Assembly (NCBI GenBank): GCA_963835735.1
Contig: CAWIGP010000001.1
Span: 62,001-126,000, forward strand
From: DASQMT01 sp963835735
GTDB taxonomy: Bacteria > Actinomycetota > Thermoleophilia > Solirubrobacterales > Solirubrobacteraceae
Direction: 5' to 3'
DNA length: 64,000 bases
How positions within the stretch are numbered: position 1 is the stretch's first letter; every line of letters starts with the position of its first letter. Below, one piece after another: positions 20,768 through 29,928 of this stretch. The position numbers and the translations under genes are program-made. The notes under the pieces are model-generated. The model was not told the origin of the DNA. It did not search any database and saw only the letters and a program-made list of their open reading frames with translations.

Positions 20768-22950
20768 GCCGCCACAGAGAGCTCGGCCTGACGGACGCCG
20801 AGTACGAGCGGATCGTCGAGCTGATCGGGCGCGAGCCGAACGAGGTCGAACTCGCGATCTTCAGCCTGATGTGGTCCGAGCACTGCGGCTACAAGCACTC
20901 GCGCAAGCTGCTCAGGACGCTCCCCACCGAGGGCCCGCGCGTCGTGATGGGGCCAGGCGAGAACGCCGGCGCCGTCGACGTCGGAGGCGGGCTCTCGTGC
21001 GCCTTCAAGGTCGAGTCGCACAACCACCCGAGCGCGGTCGAGCCGTTCCAGGGCGCTGCCACCGGCGTCGGCGGCATCCTGCGCGACGTGTTCGCGGTCG
21101 GCGCGCGGCCGATCGCCGTGCTCGACTCGCTGCGCTTCGGCGAGCCGGCGGAGTCGGCCCGTTCGCGCTACCTGCTCGAGCGCGCGGTGGCGGGCATCGG
21201 GCACTACGGCAACTCGATCGGCGTGGCGACCGTGGGCGGCGAGATCTACTTCGAGTCCGCCTACGAGCAGAACTGCCTCGTCAACGCGATGTGCCTGGGC
21301 CTGATCGAGACCGAGAAGCTGATCCGCTCGGCGGCCGCAGGTGTCGGCAACGTCGTGATCCTGTTCGGCGCGCGCACCGGGCGCGACGGCATCGGCGGCG
21401 CGTCCGTGCTGGCGTCGGCCGAGCTGGGCGACGAGGACGCCGCCAAGCGCCCGACCGTCCAGATCGGCGACCCGTTCGAGGAGTCCAAGCTGCTCGAGTG
21501 CTCGCTCGAGCTGCTCGATCGCGGGCTGCTCGTCGCGCTCCAGGACCTCGGCGCTGCGGGCTTGAGCTCGTCGTCGTCGGAGATGGCCGCCAAGGGCGAG
21601 GTCGGGCTCGACATCGACGTGACGAAGGTGCCGCTGCGCGAGCGGGACATGGAGCCGTTCGAGATCATGATCTCCGAGTCGCAGGAGCGGATGCTGTGCG
21701 TCGTCGAGCCCGAGCGTGTCGACGACGTGCTCGCGGTGTGCGAGAGGTGGGAGGTCAACGCGACCGCGATCGGCGTCGTGACCGACACGCGGCGGCTGCG
21801 CGTGCTGGTCGGAGAGGAGGTCGCCGGCGACCTGCCGGTGACCGCGCTCGTCGACGAGTGCCCGGCCTACGACCTCGAGCCGGCTCCTCCCGGCAGCTCT
21901 CTGTACGACGCGCCGCCGCGGGTGCTCGCCGACGACGCCGGGCCGCGCGACACGCTGCTGGCGCTGCTCGGCTCGGCCAACCTCGCGTCGCGGCGGCCGG
22001 TGTTCGAGCAGTACGACTGCATCGTCGGCTCGCGCACGGCGCGGCGCCCGGAGCAGGCTGACGCCGCCGTGCTGATGCTCGATACCCAGCCGACTTCGTC
22101 GGCAGGCACACGTGGCGGCGGCGCGCTGGCGGTCTCGATCGACGGCAACGGCCGCCGCGTCGCGGTCGATCCGTACCGCGGCGCGGTCGAGGCGGTGCTG
22201 GAGTGCTCGGCCAACCTCGCGTGCGTCGGCGCCGACCCGCTCGGCCTGACGAACTGCCTGAACTTCGGCAACCCCGAGAAGCCGCACATCGCCTGGCAGC
22301 TCACGCGCGCGGTCGCCGGCCTCGGCGACGCCTGCCGTGCGCTCGGCGTGCCGGTGGTCGGCGGCAACGTGTCGCTGTACAACGAGGGCGGCGAAGGCCC
22401 GATCTACCCGACGCCGGTCGTCGGCATGGTTGGCGAGCTGACCGACGCCGCGCGGGTCGGCCGGCTCGGCTTCGCGCAGCCCGGCGACGCGGTCGCGTTG
22501 ATCGCCGCCCGCGGGTGGGCGCCGTCGCCGGCCGGCTCCGAGCTGGCCAAGCTGCGCGGCCAAGCGCCGGGAGGCGAGCTGCCCGCCGCCGACCTCGGCG
22601 AGCTGCGCGCGATGCACGCCGCGATCCGCCGGGCGGTGCGGTCAGGTGCGCTGCGCTCGGCCCATGACGTGGCGGAGGGCGGGCTCGCGGTCGCGCTCGC
22701 CGAGTGCTGCGTGGCCGGCGGGCTGGGCGCGGACGTGACCGTCGACACCGATGAGGCGACGCTGTTCGGCGAGGGCCCGGGCGCGTTCGTCGTCTCCGGC
22801 CCCCACGATGCGTTCATCGCGTTCGGCGCCGCGGCGCGGGTCGTCGGCGTCGTCGGCGGAGACGACCTGCGGATCGCCGGCGCGCTGTCGGTTCCGGTGG
22901 ATGAGCTCCGTCACGTGCACTCGGACGGCCTCGCCGCGCTGATGCGCTGA
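20764..22950 (+). CDS. purL: FGAM synthase subunit PurL (small type)
   Basis: Uses ATP and ammonia from PurQ to convert FGAR to FGAM. 728 residues, the length of the small PurL that requires PurS and PurQ. ATG overlaps the purQ stop. Visible motifs: [16 protein letters not shown] near the N-terminus, [40 protein letters not shown], and in the second half [12 protein letters not shown] and [31 protein letters not shown]. No disruptions. It ends the purine operon; the next gene is convergent. Confidence 0.97.
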   Translation: MSRHRELGLTDAEYERIVELIGREPNEVELAIFSLMWSEHCGYKHSRKLLRTLPTEGPRVVMGPGENAGAVDVGGGLSCAFKVESHNHPSAVEPFQGAATGVGGILRDVFAVGARPIAVLDSLRFGEPAESARSRYLLERAVAGIGHYGNSIGVATVGGEIYFESAYEQNCLVNAMCLGLIETEKLIRSAAAGVGNVVILFGARTGRDGIGGASVLASAELGDEDAAKRPTVQIGDPFEESKLLECSLELLDRGLLVALQDLGAAGLSSSSSEMAAKGEVGLDIDVTKVPLRERDMEPFEIMISESQERMLCVVEPERVDDVLAVCERWEVNATAIGVVTDTRRLRVLVGEEVAGDLPVTALVDECPAYDLEPAPPGSSLYDAPPRVLADDAGPRDTLLALLGSANLASRRPVFEQYDCIVGSRTARRPEQADAAVLMLDTQPTSSAGTRGGGALAVSIDGNGRRVAVDPYRGAVEAVLECSANLACVGADPLGLTNCLNFGNPEKPHIAWQLTRAVAGLGDACRALGVPVVGGNVSLYNEGGEGPIYPTPVVGMVGELTDAARVGRLGFAQPGDAVALIAARGWAPSPAGSELAKLRGQAPGGELPAADLGELRAMHAAIRRAVRSGALRSAHDVAEGGLAVALAECCVAGGLGADVTVDTDEATLFGEGPGAFVVSGPHDAFIAFGAAARVVGVVGGDDLRIAGALSVPVDELRHVHSDGLAALMR

Positions 22951-22965
22951 CGGACCGGAAGCGGC

Positions 22966-24126
22966 TTACGGCCCCGCCGAGCCCTGGTCGTACGGAGACG
23001 GCGCCGGGCGGCTCACGGGCTGCACCGACATCGGCTGAGCGCCCATCGACTCGTACGCCACGAGCGCGGCGCAGATCGCGCCGACGATCGCGAGCGCGGC
23101 CAGCGCAGGCAGCTCGAGCGCCAGCGGGATCACCGCCAGGCAGATCGCCGCGGCCACCAGCCGCGGCGGCTCGGCGAGGCCGAGGACGCGGCGCCGGAAC
23201 GCGACGTCGCCGATGAGGTAGAGCGCGACGCCGCCGCACAACGCCACCGCGGCGACCTCGGCGAGCGGGTCGTCGACCTGCTCGAGCGTCTTCTTGACGC
23301 CGAGCGCGAGCAGCACGATGCCGGCGACCAGCGCCAGGTGCAGGAAGCTGAACCCGTCGCGCGCTGTGACGTTGCGCGCGCGCCCGGTCAGGGCGTGCAG
23401 GCGCGGCTCGACCAGCTCCCGCGCATCGTCGAAGTAGACCCACCACAGCGACGCGGCCACGATCACGCCGAGCGTCGCAGCGGCGAGTGCGCCCGCGTCG
23501 AGCTCGATCCCGGCGGCGCCGACGCCGATCGCCACGATCGACTCGCCCAGAGCGATGATCACGATCAGCCCGTGGCGCTCGGCGAAGTGCCCGGGTGAGA
23601 GGCGCCAGCCGCCGATGCCGCGCGTCCCGCCGACGCTGAAGTCGACGATGAGCGCAGCGATCCAGATCGCGATCTGCGTGGCGCCGTCGAACGCGCTCGC
23701 CGCGATCAGCATCCCGGGCGCGACCGTCGAGACCGGAGCGAGCGCGCGCGTGGCCTGGCGCACATCGACGCTGTCGGTCCCGGCCGCGAACAGCAGGATG
23801 TGGATCTCGCGCACGCCGAGGTAAGCGAGGGCGAACAGCAGCGCGTCGTCCTCGAACGCGCCGGGGATCGCGAGCGAGGCGATCAGCATCGCGATCATCG
23901 CCGCGAAGATCGCCAGCCGCACGCCGCGCCGGCGGCCGTCGACCTCGTTCGTCAGCCACGCGTACGCCGACCAGGCCCACCAGATCGCGGCCAGCACGAG
24001 CAGTCCGCGCAGCATGCCGCCCCACGACAGGTCGTCCGCCATCCGGGCGGTGACCTGCGTGAGCGCGAAGACGAAGACGAGGTCGAAGAACAGCTCGAGC
24101 GGCTCGACCCGCTTCTCGCCGTCCAC
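22966..24126 (-). CDS. Low temperature requirement A (LtrA) family membrane protein
   Basis: Integral membrane protein of 386 residues with about ten to twelve hydrophobic helices (for example LLVLAAIWWAWSAYAWL, LVAGIVLLALGV, ALAALAIVGAICAALVAY). The diagnostic motif is the N-terminal VEPLELFFDLVFVFALTQVT, and a second conserved piece is HFAERHGLIVIIALGESIVAIG. Function of the family is poorly known; named from a Listeria mutant unable to grow in the cold. GTG 24126 lies two bases after the stop of the aminotransferase gene upstream, so they form an operon. Confidence 0.9.
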   Translation of the reverse strand: MDGEKRVEPLELFFDLVFVFALTQVTARMADDLSWGGMLRGLLVLAAIWWAWSAYAWLTNEVDGRRRGVRLAIFAAMIAMLIASLAIPGAFEDDALLFALAYLGVREIHILLFAAGTDSVDVRQATRALAPVSTVAPGMLIAASAFDGATQIAIWIAALIVDFSVGGTRGIGGWRLSPGHFAERHGLIVIIALGESIVAIGVGAAGIELDAGALAAATLGVIVAASLWWVYFDDARELVEPRLHALTGRARNVTARDGFSFLHLALVAGIVLLALGVKKTLEQVDDPLAEVAAVALCGGVALYLIGDVAFRRRVLGLAEPPRLVAAAICLAVIPLALELPALAALAIVGAICAALVAYESMGAQPMSVQPVSRPAPSPYDQGSAGP

Positions 24127-24128
24127 CG

Positions 24129-25514
24129 CTACTTGGTCAGCTCGCTCGCCATCTCGTCGAACACCGCGACGTACGCGTCGATCGCCTCGTCGGTATGGGT
24201 CACCGACAGCGTCCACTCCTCCTCGCGGCCCGGCGTCATGAACACGCCGCGGTTCATGTTGAACAGCCAGGCGAGCTCGGACAGGTCCTTGTCCTGGCTG
24301 CGCTTGAAGGTCGTGTAGTCGACGATCTTCTCGGTCGCGAAGGTGACGCAGCCCTTGCCGGCGACGCCGATCGCGTAGCCCGGCAGGTTGTACTTGCGGA
24401 TCACCTCGGTGCAGCCGGCGAGGAGGCGGTCGTTGAGGTGGTCGAGGTGTGCGTAGGCGTCGGGCGTGAGGACCTCGAGCAGGTTCGCGCGCACCGCCGC
24501 CATGCCGAGCGGATTCCCGTTGTAGGTGCCGACCTGGTACACGGAGCCGTCCTCGACGACCGTGAAGACCTCTTCCGAACCGCCGATCGCTCCGGTCGGG
24601 ACGCCGCCGCCGAGCGCCTTGGCGAGCGCGACCATGTCGGGCTTGACCCCCCAGCGCTCGGTCGCGCCTCCCGCGGCGATCGTGAGGCCGGTCTTGACCT
24701 CGTCGAAGATCAGCACGATGCCGTGGCGCGCCGTGATCTCGCGCACCGCCTCGAGGTAGCCGGGCTCGGGCAGCACGATCCCGAGGTTCATCATCGCCGC
24801 CTCCATGATCACGCAGGCGGGCTTGCGGCCCTCGGCGGCGAGCCGCTCGATCCGGCGCTCCATCGCCGGCGCGTCGTTGAACGGAACCGCGATCGTGAGG
24901 TCGGCGACGGCCTGCGGGATGCCTGCGCCGTAGGGCAGCGAGGCGAGGTTGTCGGGATCGCCGATCTGGTCGTACTCGACGCCGATCGAGACCATCACGG
25001 CATCGTGGTGGCCGTGGTAGGAGCCGAAGATCTTCATGATCGTGTCGCGGCCCGTGTACGCGCGCGCGATCCGGATGGCGTCCATCGTCGACTCCGAGCC
25101 GGAGTTCGTGTAGCGCCACTTCGGCAGGCCCCAACGGCGGGCCAGCTCCTCGGCCACGACGACCGCATCCTCCGTCGGCGCCGCGAAGTGCGTGCCGTGT
25201 TGGTAGCGGGCGGCGATCGCCTCGCCGATCGCGGGGTGCGCGTGACCCTGCACCATCGCGCCGAACCCGTTGTGGAAGTCCCACATCTCGTTGCCGTCGA
25301 CGTCCCAGACCTTCGGTCCGGCGCCGCGCTCGAGGTAGATCGGCCACGGCTCGCGCAGCTGGTACGACGACGCGACGCCGGCGCTCAACACCTTGTCGGC
25401 GCGCTTGAACATCTCGCCCGACGCCCCCGTCCGGTCGTTCAGGCGCTGCTCCTCGCGCTCGATCAGCTCCTGGAGGCGCCGGCGGTCCAGCGTGATGGGC
25501 GTCGTCACTGCCAT
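24129..25514 (-). CDS. Class III aminotransferase, glutamate-1-semialdehyde aminomutase-like
   Basis: PLP enzyme of 461 residues. Seen: NSGSESTMDAIRIARA (phosphate-binding loop), SYHGHHDAVM, LIFDEVKTGL with the pyridine-N aspartate, the Schiff-base lysine in ALAKALGGG, and QVGTYNGNPL. These fit the HemL branch, but no other haem genes are near and a second paralogue sits at 28351, so the substrate may be another amine. Followed by the LtrA gene (two bases). Divergent from purF across 105 bases. Confidence 0.85.
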   Translation of the reverse strand: MAVTTPITLDRRRLQELIEREEQRLNDRTGASGEMFKRADKVLSAGVASSYQLREPWPIYLERGAGPKVWDVDGNEMWDFHNGFGAMVQGHAHPAIGEAIAARYQHGTHFAAPTEDAVVVAEELARRWGLPKWRYTNSGSESTMDAIRIARAYTGRDTIMKIFGSYHGHHDAVMVSIGVEYDQIGDPDNLASLPYGAGIPQAVADLTIAVPFNDAPAMERRIERLAAEGRKPACVIMEAAMMNLGIVLPEPGYLEAVREITARHGIVLIFDEVKTGLTIAAGGATERWGVKPDMVALAKALGGGVPTGAIGGSEEVFTVVEDGSVYQVGTYNGNPLGMAAVRANLLEVLTPDAYAHLDHLNDRLLAGCTEVIRKYNLPGYAIGVAGKGCVTFATEKIVDYTTFKRSQDKDLSELAWLFNMNRGVFMTPGREEEWTLSVTHTDEAIDAYVAVFDEMASELTK

Positions 25515-25619
25515 GGTCGGGTCTCCTCGTTCGGGTCGATAAAGAGAGCGTAACGACCGCTACTTCCGAAGCGCGAGCGTGCGGGAGCCGCCTGTCCCGC
25601 CGCTATCCTCAGACCAGCC

Positions 25620-27038
25620 GTGTTCGAACTCCGTGACGGACCGCGCGACGAGTGCGGCGTGTTCGGCATCCATGCTCCAGGGTCGGATGTCGCCCGTCTC
25701 ACCTACTTCGCCCTCTATGCGTTGCAGCACCGCGGTCAGGAGTCGGCCGGGATCGCCGCGGCCCAGGGCGGCCACATCATGGCGATGCGCGACAAGGGGC
25801 TCGTCAACCAGGTGTTCGACGAGCAGAAGCTGCGCGCGCTGCGCGGTGATATGGCGGTCGGCCACGTCCGCTATTCGACGACCGGCGCGAACTCGTGGGA
25901 GAACACGCAGCCCGTCTGGCGCGCCGACCGGCGCGAGGTCGCGCTCGCCCACAACGGCAACCTCGTCAACGCGGTCGAGCTGCACTCCGAGCTGGGCGCG
26001 CGCGGCGTGACGTTCCGCTCCACGTCGGACTCCGAGATCCTCGCCGCGCTCCTGTCCACCCACGAGGCGGACCGGATCGAGGACGCGGTCGCGGACGTGA
26101 TGACGCGGGTCGAGGGCGCGTACTCGACGGTCGTGATGACGAAGGACCGCGTCGTCGCGTTTCGCGACCCGGCCGGGCTGCGGCCCCTGTCGCTGGGGAT
26201 GATCGGGGACCGCTACTGCGTCGCCTCGGAGACCTGCGCGTTCGACATCATCGGCGCCCGCTTCCTGCGCGACGTGCAGCCGGGCGAGGTCGTCTCGCTC
26301 TCGGAGGACGGGATCGGGACGCGGATGGCGGTGCAGGGCGCGCGCCGTGCGCTGTGCGTGTTCGAGCACATCTACTTCGCCCGCCCCGACTCGCGCCTCG
26401 GCGGCCAGGTGCTGCAGGTCTCTCGCGGGCGGATGGGCGAGATCCTCGCGCGCGAGGCGCCGGTCGACGCCGACCTCGTGATAGCGGTGCCGGACTCTGG
26501 CAACGCTGCCGCGCGTGGTTACGCGCGCGCGAGCGGGCTGCCGCAGGACGACGGCTTCGTCAAGAACCGCTACGTCGCGCGCACGTTCATCCAACCGGGC
26601 CAGGAGCTGCGCAAGCACGGCCTCCGGATGAAGTTCAACCCGCTTCCCGAGGTCGTCGCGGGCAAGCGGCTCGTCGTCGTCGACGACTCGATCGTGCGCG
26701 GCAACACGACGCGCCAGATCGTGCAGATGCTGCGCGACGCGGGCGCGAGCGAGGTGCACATGCGGATCTCCGCGCCGCCGATCCGCCATCCCTGCCACTA
26801 CGGGATCGACATGTCGACGCGCGAGGAGATGATCGCGCACGGCCGCTCCGTCTCCGAGGTCGCCGACGAGCTCGGCGCCGACTCGCTCGCGTATCTGTCG
26901 CTTGCCGGCGTCTACGAGGCGATCGACGGCACGCGCGACACGCACTGCGACGCGTGCTTCTCCGGCGACTACCCGCTCGAAGGCACCGCGGGCGCGCAGG
27001 CCAAGGACGCGTTCGAGCTGCCGCTCGCGCGCGCCTAG
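25620..27038 (+). CDS. purF: Amidophosphoribosyltransferase PurF
   Basis: First committed step of purine synthesis: PRPP plus glutamine to phosphoribosylamine. 472 residues from GTG 25620. The N-terminal nucleophile type glutaminase starts at Cys12 (RDECGVFGIHA), so an 11-residue propeptide is probably removed. PRPP-binding loop LVVVDDSIVRGNTT; cysteines in HPCHYGIDM, THCDACFSGDYP and CAFDI are those that ligate the 4Fe-4S cluster in the Bacillus-type enzyme. A TATCCT 13 bases before the start is a possible -10. Convergent with the alcohol dehydrogenase, nine bases apart. Confidence 0.97.
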   Translation: MFELRDGPRDECGVFGIHAPGSDVARLTYFALYALQHRGQESAGIAAAQGGHIMAMRDKGLVNQVFDEQKLRALRGDMAVGHVRYSTTGANSWENTQPVWRADRREVALAHNGNLVNAVELHSELGARGVTFRSTSDSEILAALLSTHEADRIEDAVADVMTRVEGAYSTVVMTKDRVVAFRDPAGLRPLSLGMIGDRYCVASETCAFDIIGARFLRDVQPGEVVSLSEDGIGTRMAVQGARRALCVFEHIYFARPDSRLGGQVLQVSRGRMGEILAREAPVDADLVIAVPDSGNAAARGYARASGLPQDDGFVKNRYVARTFIQPGQELRKHGLRMKFNPLPEVVAGKRLVVVDDSIVRGNTTRQIVQMLRDAGASEVHMRISAPPIRHPCHYGIDMSTREEMIAHGRSVSEVADELGADSLAYLSLAGVYEAIDGTRDTHCDACFSGDYPLEGTAGAQAKDAFELPLARA

Positions 27039-27047
27039 CCGCTTCGC

Positions 27048-28256
27048 TTAGACCTTGATCAGCCCGTTCGGGTTAAGGACGAACTTCTGCGCGGCTCCGT
27101 GGTCGAAGTCCTCGTAGCCCTTCGGCGCCTCGTCGAGCGTGATGACCGTGGCGTTGACCGCGTCGGCGATGTGCGCGCGATCGCTGAGGATCATCTGCAT
27201 GAGGTCGTAGTGGTATCGCATCACCGGGCACTGGCCGGTGGCGAAGCTGTGCGACTTCGACCAGCCGAGGCCGAAGCGGATCGACAGCGAGCCCTCCTTG
27301 GCCGCCTCGTCGACGGCGGCGGGATCGCCGGTGACGTACAGCCCCGGGATGCCGAGCTTGCCAGCCGCGCGGGTGACGTCCATGATCGAGTTCAGCACCG
27401 TGGCCGGCGCCTCGTGGTCGGCGTCGGCGCGCGCCTCGAAGCCCACCGCGTCGACCGCCGCGTCGACCTCCGGCACGCCGAGGATCTGCTCGATCTGGTC
27501 CTTCAACTCGCCCTTGGAGATGTCGACCGCCTCGCAGCCGAACCCGCGCGCCTGCTCGAGGCGGTCCGCGTTGAGGTCGCCCACGATCACGACTGCCGCG
27601 CCGAGCAGCATGGCCGAGTACGCCGTCGCGAGCCCGACGGGCCCCGCGCCAGCGACGTAGACAGTCGATCCCGGGCCGACCCCCGCGGTGACGGCGCCGT
27701 GGAAGCCGGTCGGGAAGATGTCCGACAGCATGGTCAGGTCGAGGATCTTCTCGAGCGCCTGGTCCTTGTCGGGGAACCTGAGCAGGTTCCAGTCGGCGTA
27801 CGGCACGACGACGTACTCGGCCTGGCCGCCGACCCAGCCGCCCATGTCGACATAGCCGTACGCCGATCCCGGACGGTCGGGATTGACGTTCAGGCACACG
27901 TCGGTGTGGCCCGTCTTGCACATGCGGCAGCGCCCGCAGGCGATGTTGAACGGGACCGAGACGAGGTCGCCCACCTTGATGAACTCCACGGCGGGTCCGG
28001 TCTCGATCACCTCGCCGGTGATCTCGTGCCCGAGGACGAGGCCCTCGGGCGCCGTGGTGCGGCCGCGCACCATGTGCTGGTCGGAGCCGCAGATGTTCGT
28101 CGAGACGATGCGGAGGATGGCGCCGTGCGGCAGCTTGCGGCCGACGTTCGCCGGGTTGACGCCCGGACCGTCCTTCAGCTCGAACGTCGGGAAGTCGATG
28201 CTCTGCACCTCGACATGTCGCCGGCCCATGTAGACCACGCCTCTGTTCTCCGCCAT
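27048..28256 (-). CDS. Zinc-dependent alcohol dehydrogenase, glutathione-independent formaldehyde dehydrogenase type
   Basis: NAD-dependent medium-chain dehydrogenase of 402 residues. Catalytic zinc region ICGSDQHMVRG and GHEITGEV, structural zinc cysteines CGRCRMCKTGHTDVC, and the Rossmann motif VAGAGPVGLAT. The insertion ...PSAYGYVDMGGWVGGQAEY-like segment and the C-terminal FGLGWSKSHSF are typical of the FdhA/formaldehyde dismutase branch, which oxidises formaldehyde without glutathione. Transcribed alone on the minus strand. Confidence 0.88.
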   Translation of the reverse strand: MAENRGVVYMGRRHVEVQSIDFPTFELKDGPGVNPANVGRKLPHGAILRIVSTNICGSDQHMVRGRTTAPEGLVLGHEITGEVIETGPAVEFIKVGDLVSVPFNIACGRCRMCKTGHTDVCLNVNPDRPGSAYGYVDMGGWVGGQAEYVVVPYADWNLLRFPDKDQALEKILDLTMLSDIFPTGFHGAVTAGVGPGSTVYVAGAGPVGLATAYSAMLLGAAVVIVGDLNADRLEQARGFGCEAVDISKGELKDQIEQILGVPEVDAAVDAVGFEARADADHEAPATVLNSIMDVTRAAGKLGIPGLYVTGDPAAVDEAAKEGSLSIRFGLGWSKSHSFATGQCPVMRYHYDLMQMILSDRAHIADAVNATVITLDEAPKGYEDFDHGAAQKFVLNPNGLIKV

Positions 28257-28350
28257 CTCGTCCCTCGATTCGTGGGCTGCGTTCCCGGCTCACTGTCGCG
28301 CATCGGCCTCGCGTTCCTGGGTTCCCAGGGGTGACCGACGCCGCGCGTGG

Positions 28351-29700
28351 TCAGCCCGCGACATCCGTCAGGAACAGGTCCAGCACGCCGAGATACTCGT
28401 CGACGTCCGCGGCGTCGTGCGCGAACGACGCCGCCGGCCCGGCGCTGGAGATCGCTTCCCACACGCCCCGGTTGGCCATGTGCAGGCGGCGCGTGTCGAT
28501 CAGCTCGTGGTCGAGCGACCGTTCCGCGTCTTCGGCGTTGCGCGGCAGCTCCGGCTCCAGGCAGTAGCCCGAGCGCCCGCCGAGCCGGTGCGCGCGCCAG
28601 GGGAGCCCGTGGCGCTTCGCTGCGTCCTCGATGCCGTCGGCGAGCTGCGCGCCGAGCGCCGCGGTCCGCTCGAACGCGTCCGGGGTCTGGATGTGGCGGA
28701 GGGTGGCTGCGGCGGCGGCGAGCGAGAGCGGATTGGCGTAGGTGGTGCCGCCCGTCGCGAGGCCTTGTGAGCGGCCGTAGGCGTCGAGGTTGCTCTCCAT
28801 GTGATCGCGCAAGTCGCCGCTCATGCCGTAGGCGCCGATCGGCACGCCGCCGCCGAGGCTCTTGCCCAGCGTGAGCACGTCGGGCTCGAGTCCGAGGCTG
28901 CGGGTGAGCCCGCCGTACGCGGCGGTCTGGGTATGCGTCTCGTCGAGGATCAGCAGCGCGCCGTGCTCGCGCGCGAGCGCGCGCACGCCCGCGTGGAAGC
29001 CGTCGGCGGGCTGGACGACGCCGACGTTGGTGAGCGCCGGCTCGGTGATCACCACGGCGACGGCGTTGCGGCTGAGCACGCGCTCGAGCGCGTCGAGATC
29101 GTTGAACGGGACGAGCCGGGTGTCCGCCGCGGCGCCCGGGTTCAGGCCGTGCAGATCCGGTCGTGCGCCCTCCTCGTCGCCGGTCACGAGCGTGTCGTCG
29201 AGGTGCCCGTGGTAGTGGCCGCGGAACACCACGATGACGTCGCGGCCGGTGCGGTGTCGCGCGAGCCGGATCGCCTCGACGTTGGCGCCAGAGGCCGAGA
29301 GCGTGAACTGCCAGGCGGGGAGTCCGTAGCGCTCCGCAAGCATCTCGGTCGCGTCGATCCCCTGCTCGACCGGGAGCAGGAACTGCAGCCCGCGGGCGGC
29401 GCGCTCGGCGATCGCGTCGAGCACGGCGGGCGGGGCGAAGCCGCAGCTCGCGCTGAGGTCGGCCTGGTTGAAGTCGACGTACGCGTTGCCGTCGACGTCG
29501 GTGAAGCGGCAGCCGTCGCCGTGGCTGACGTAGATCGTCGGGTGGTCGTACAGGCCGGCCATCCAGGCCATCGGGACTCCGTCGGGCATGGAGGCGCGCG
29601 CGCGGGCCGTCAGCTCGGCGGAGCGCCGCGTGCGGTGCTCGAACGCGGCCCGCTCGCGCGTGTATACCGCGGCGAGACGCTCGCGGTCGATCTCCGTCAT
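28351..29700 (-). CDS. Class III aminotransferase, glutamate-1-semialdehyde aminomutase-like (second paralogue)
   Basis: PLP enzyme of 449 residues from ATG 29700. SASGANVEAIRLARHRTGRD, FRGHYHGHLDDT, LLILDETHTQTAAYGG and the lysine in TLGKSLGGGVPIGAYG are present. In place of the usual DEV after the beta strand it has DET, as in a subgroup of these enzymes. It differs clearly from the gene at 24129 and is not adjacent to it. The frame stays open for another 2 kb upstream as antisense of recQ, but the ATG given is the natural start of the family. Substrate unknown. Confidence 0.85.
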   Translation of the reverse strand: MTEIDRERLAAVYTRERAAFEHRTRRSAELTARARASMPDGVPMAWMAGLYDHPTIYVSHGDGCRFTDVDGNAYVDFNQADLSASCGFAPPAVLDAIAERAARGLQFLLPVEQGIDATEMLAERYGLPAWQFTLSASGANVEAIRLARHRTGRDVIVVFRGHYHGHLDDTLVTGDEEGARPDLHGLNPGAAADTRLVPFNDLDALERVLSRNAVAVVITEPALTNVGVVQPADGFHAGVRALAREHGALLILDETHTQTAAYGGLTRSLGLEPDVLTLGKSLGGGVPIGAYGMSGDLRDHMESNLDAYGRSQGLATGGTTYANPLSLAAAAATLRHIQTPDAFERTAALGAQLADGIEDAAKRHGLPWRAHRLGGRSGYCLEPELPRNAEDAERSLDHELIDTRRLHMANRGVWEAISSAGPAASFAHDAADVDEYLGVLDLFLTDVAG

Positions 29701-29928
29701 GGCGCCCAAGCTTGACGTGTACGCATCGGTCATGCGCTTGCCGCGACCCATGCCGGCGTCACGTTCGCGCGCCTCCGCCGCCATCCACCGTGATCCCCTC
29801 CCGGCGCGCACGATCGCGCGCCTCCGGCGCGATTCGTCGCGACTCCGTGACGACTGTGCAGCGACTTCGTGCCGGTTCGCCCGAGGGCGCGGATGGCGAC
29901 CGGACCACGGTCTATGGTCGTCCGCCCG

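Noticed and set aside
20596..22617. Minus-strand frame of about 670 codons inside purL
   Set aside because: Antisense shadow of purL and purQ; no motif.
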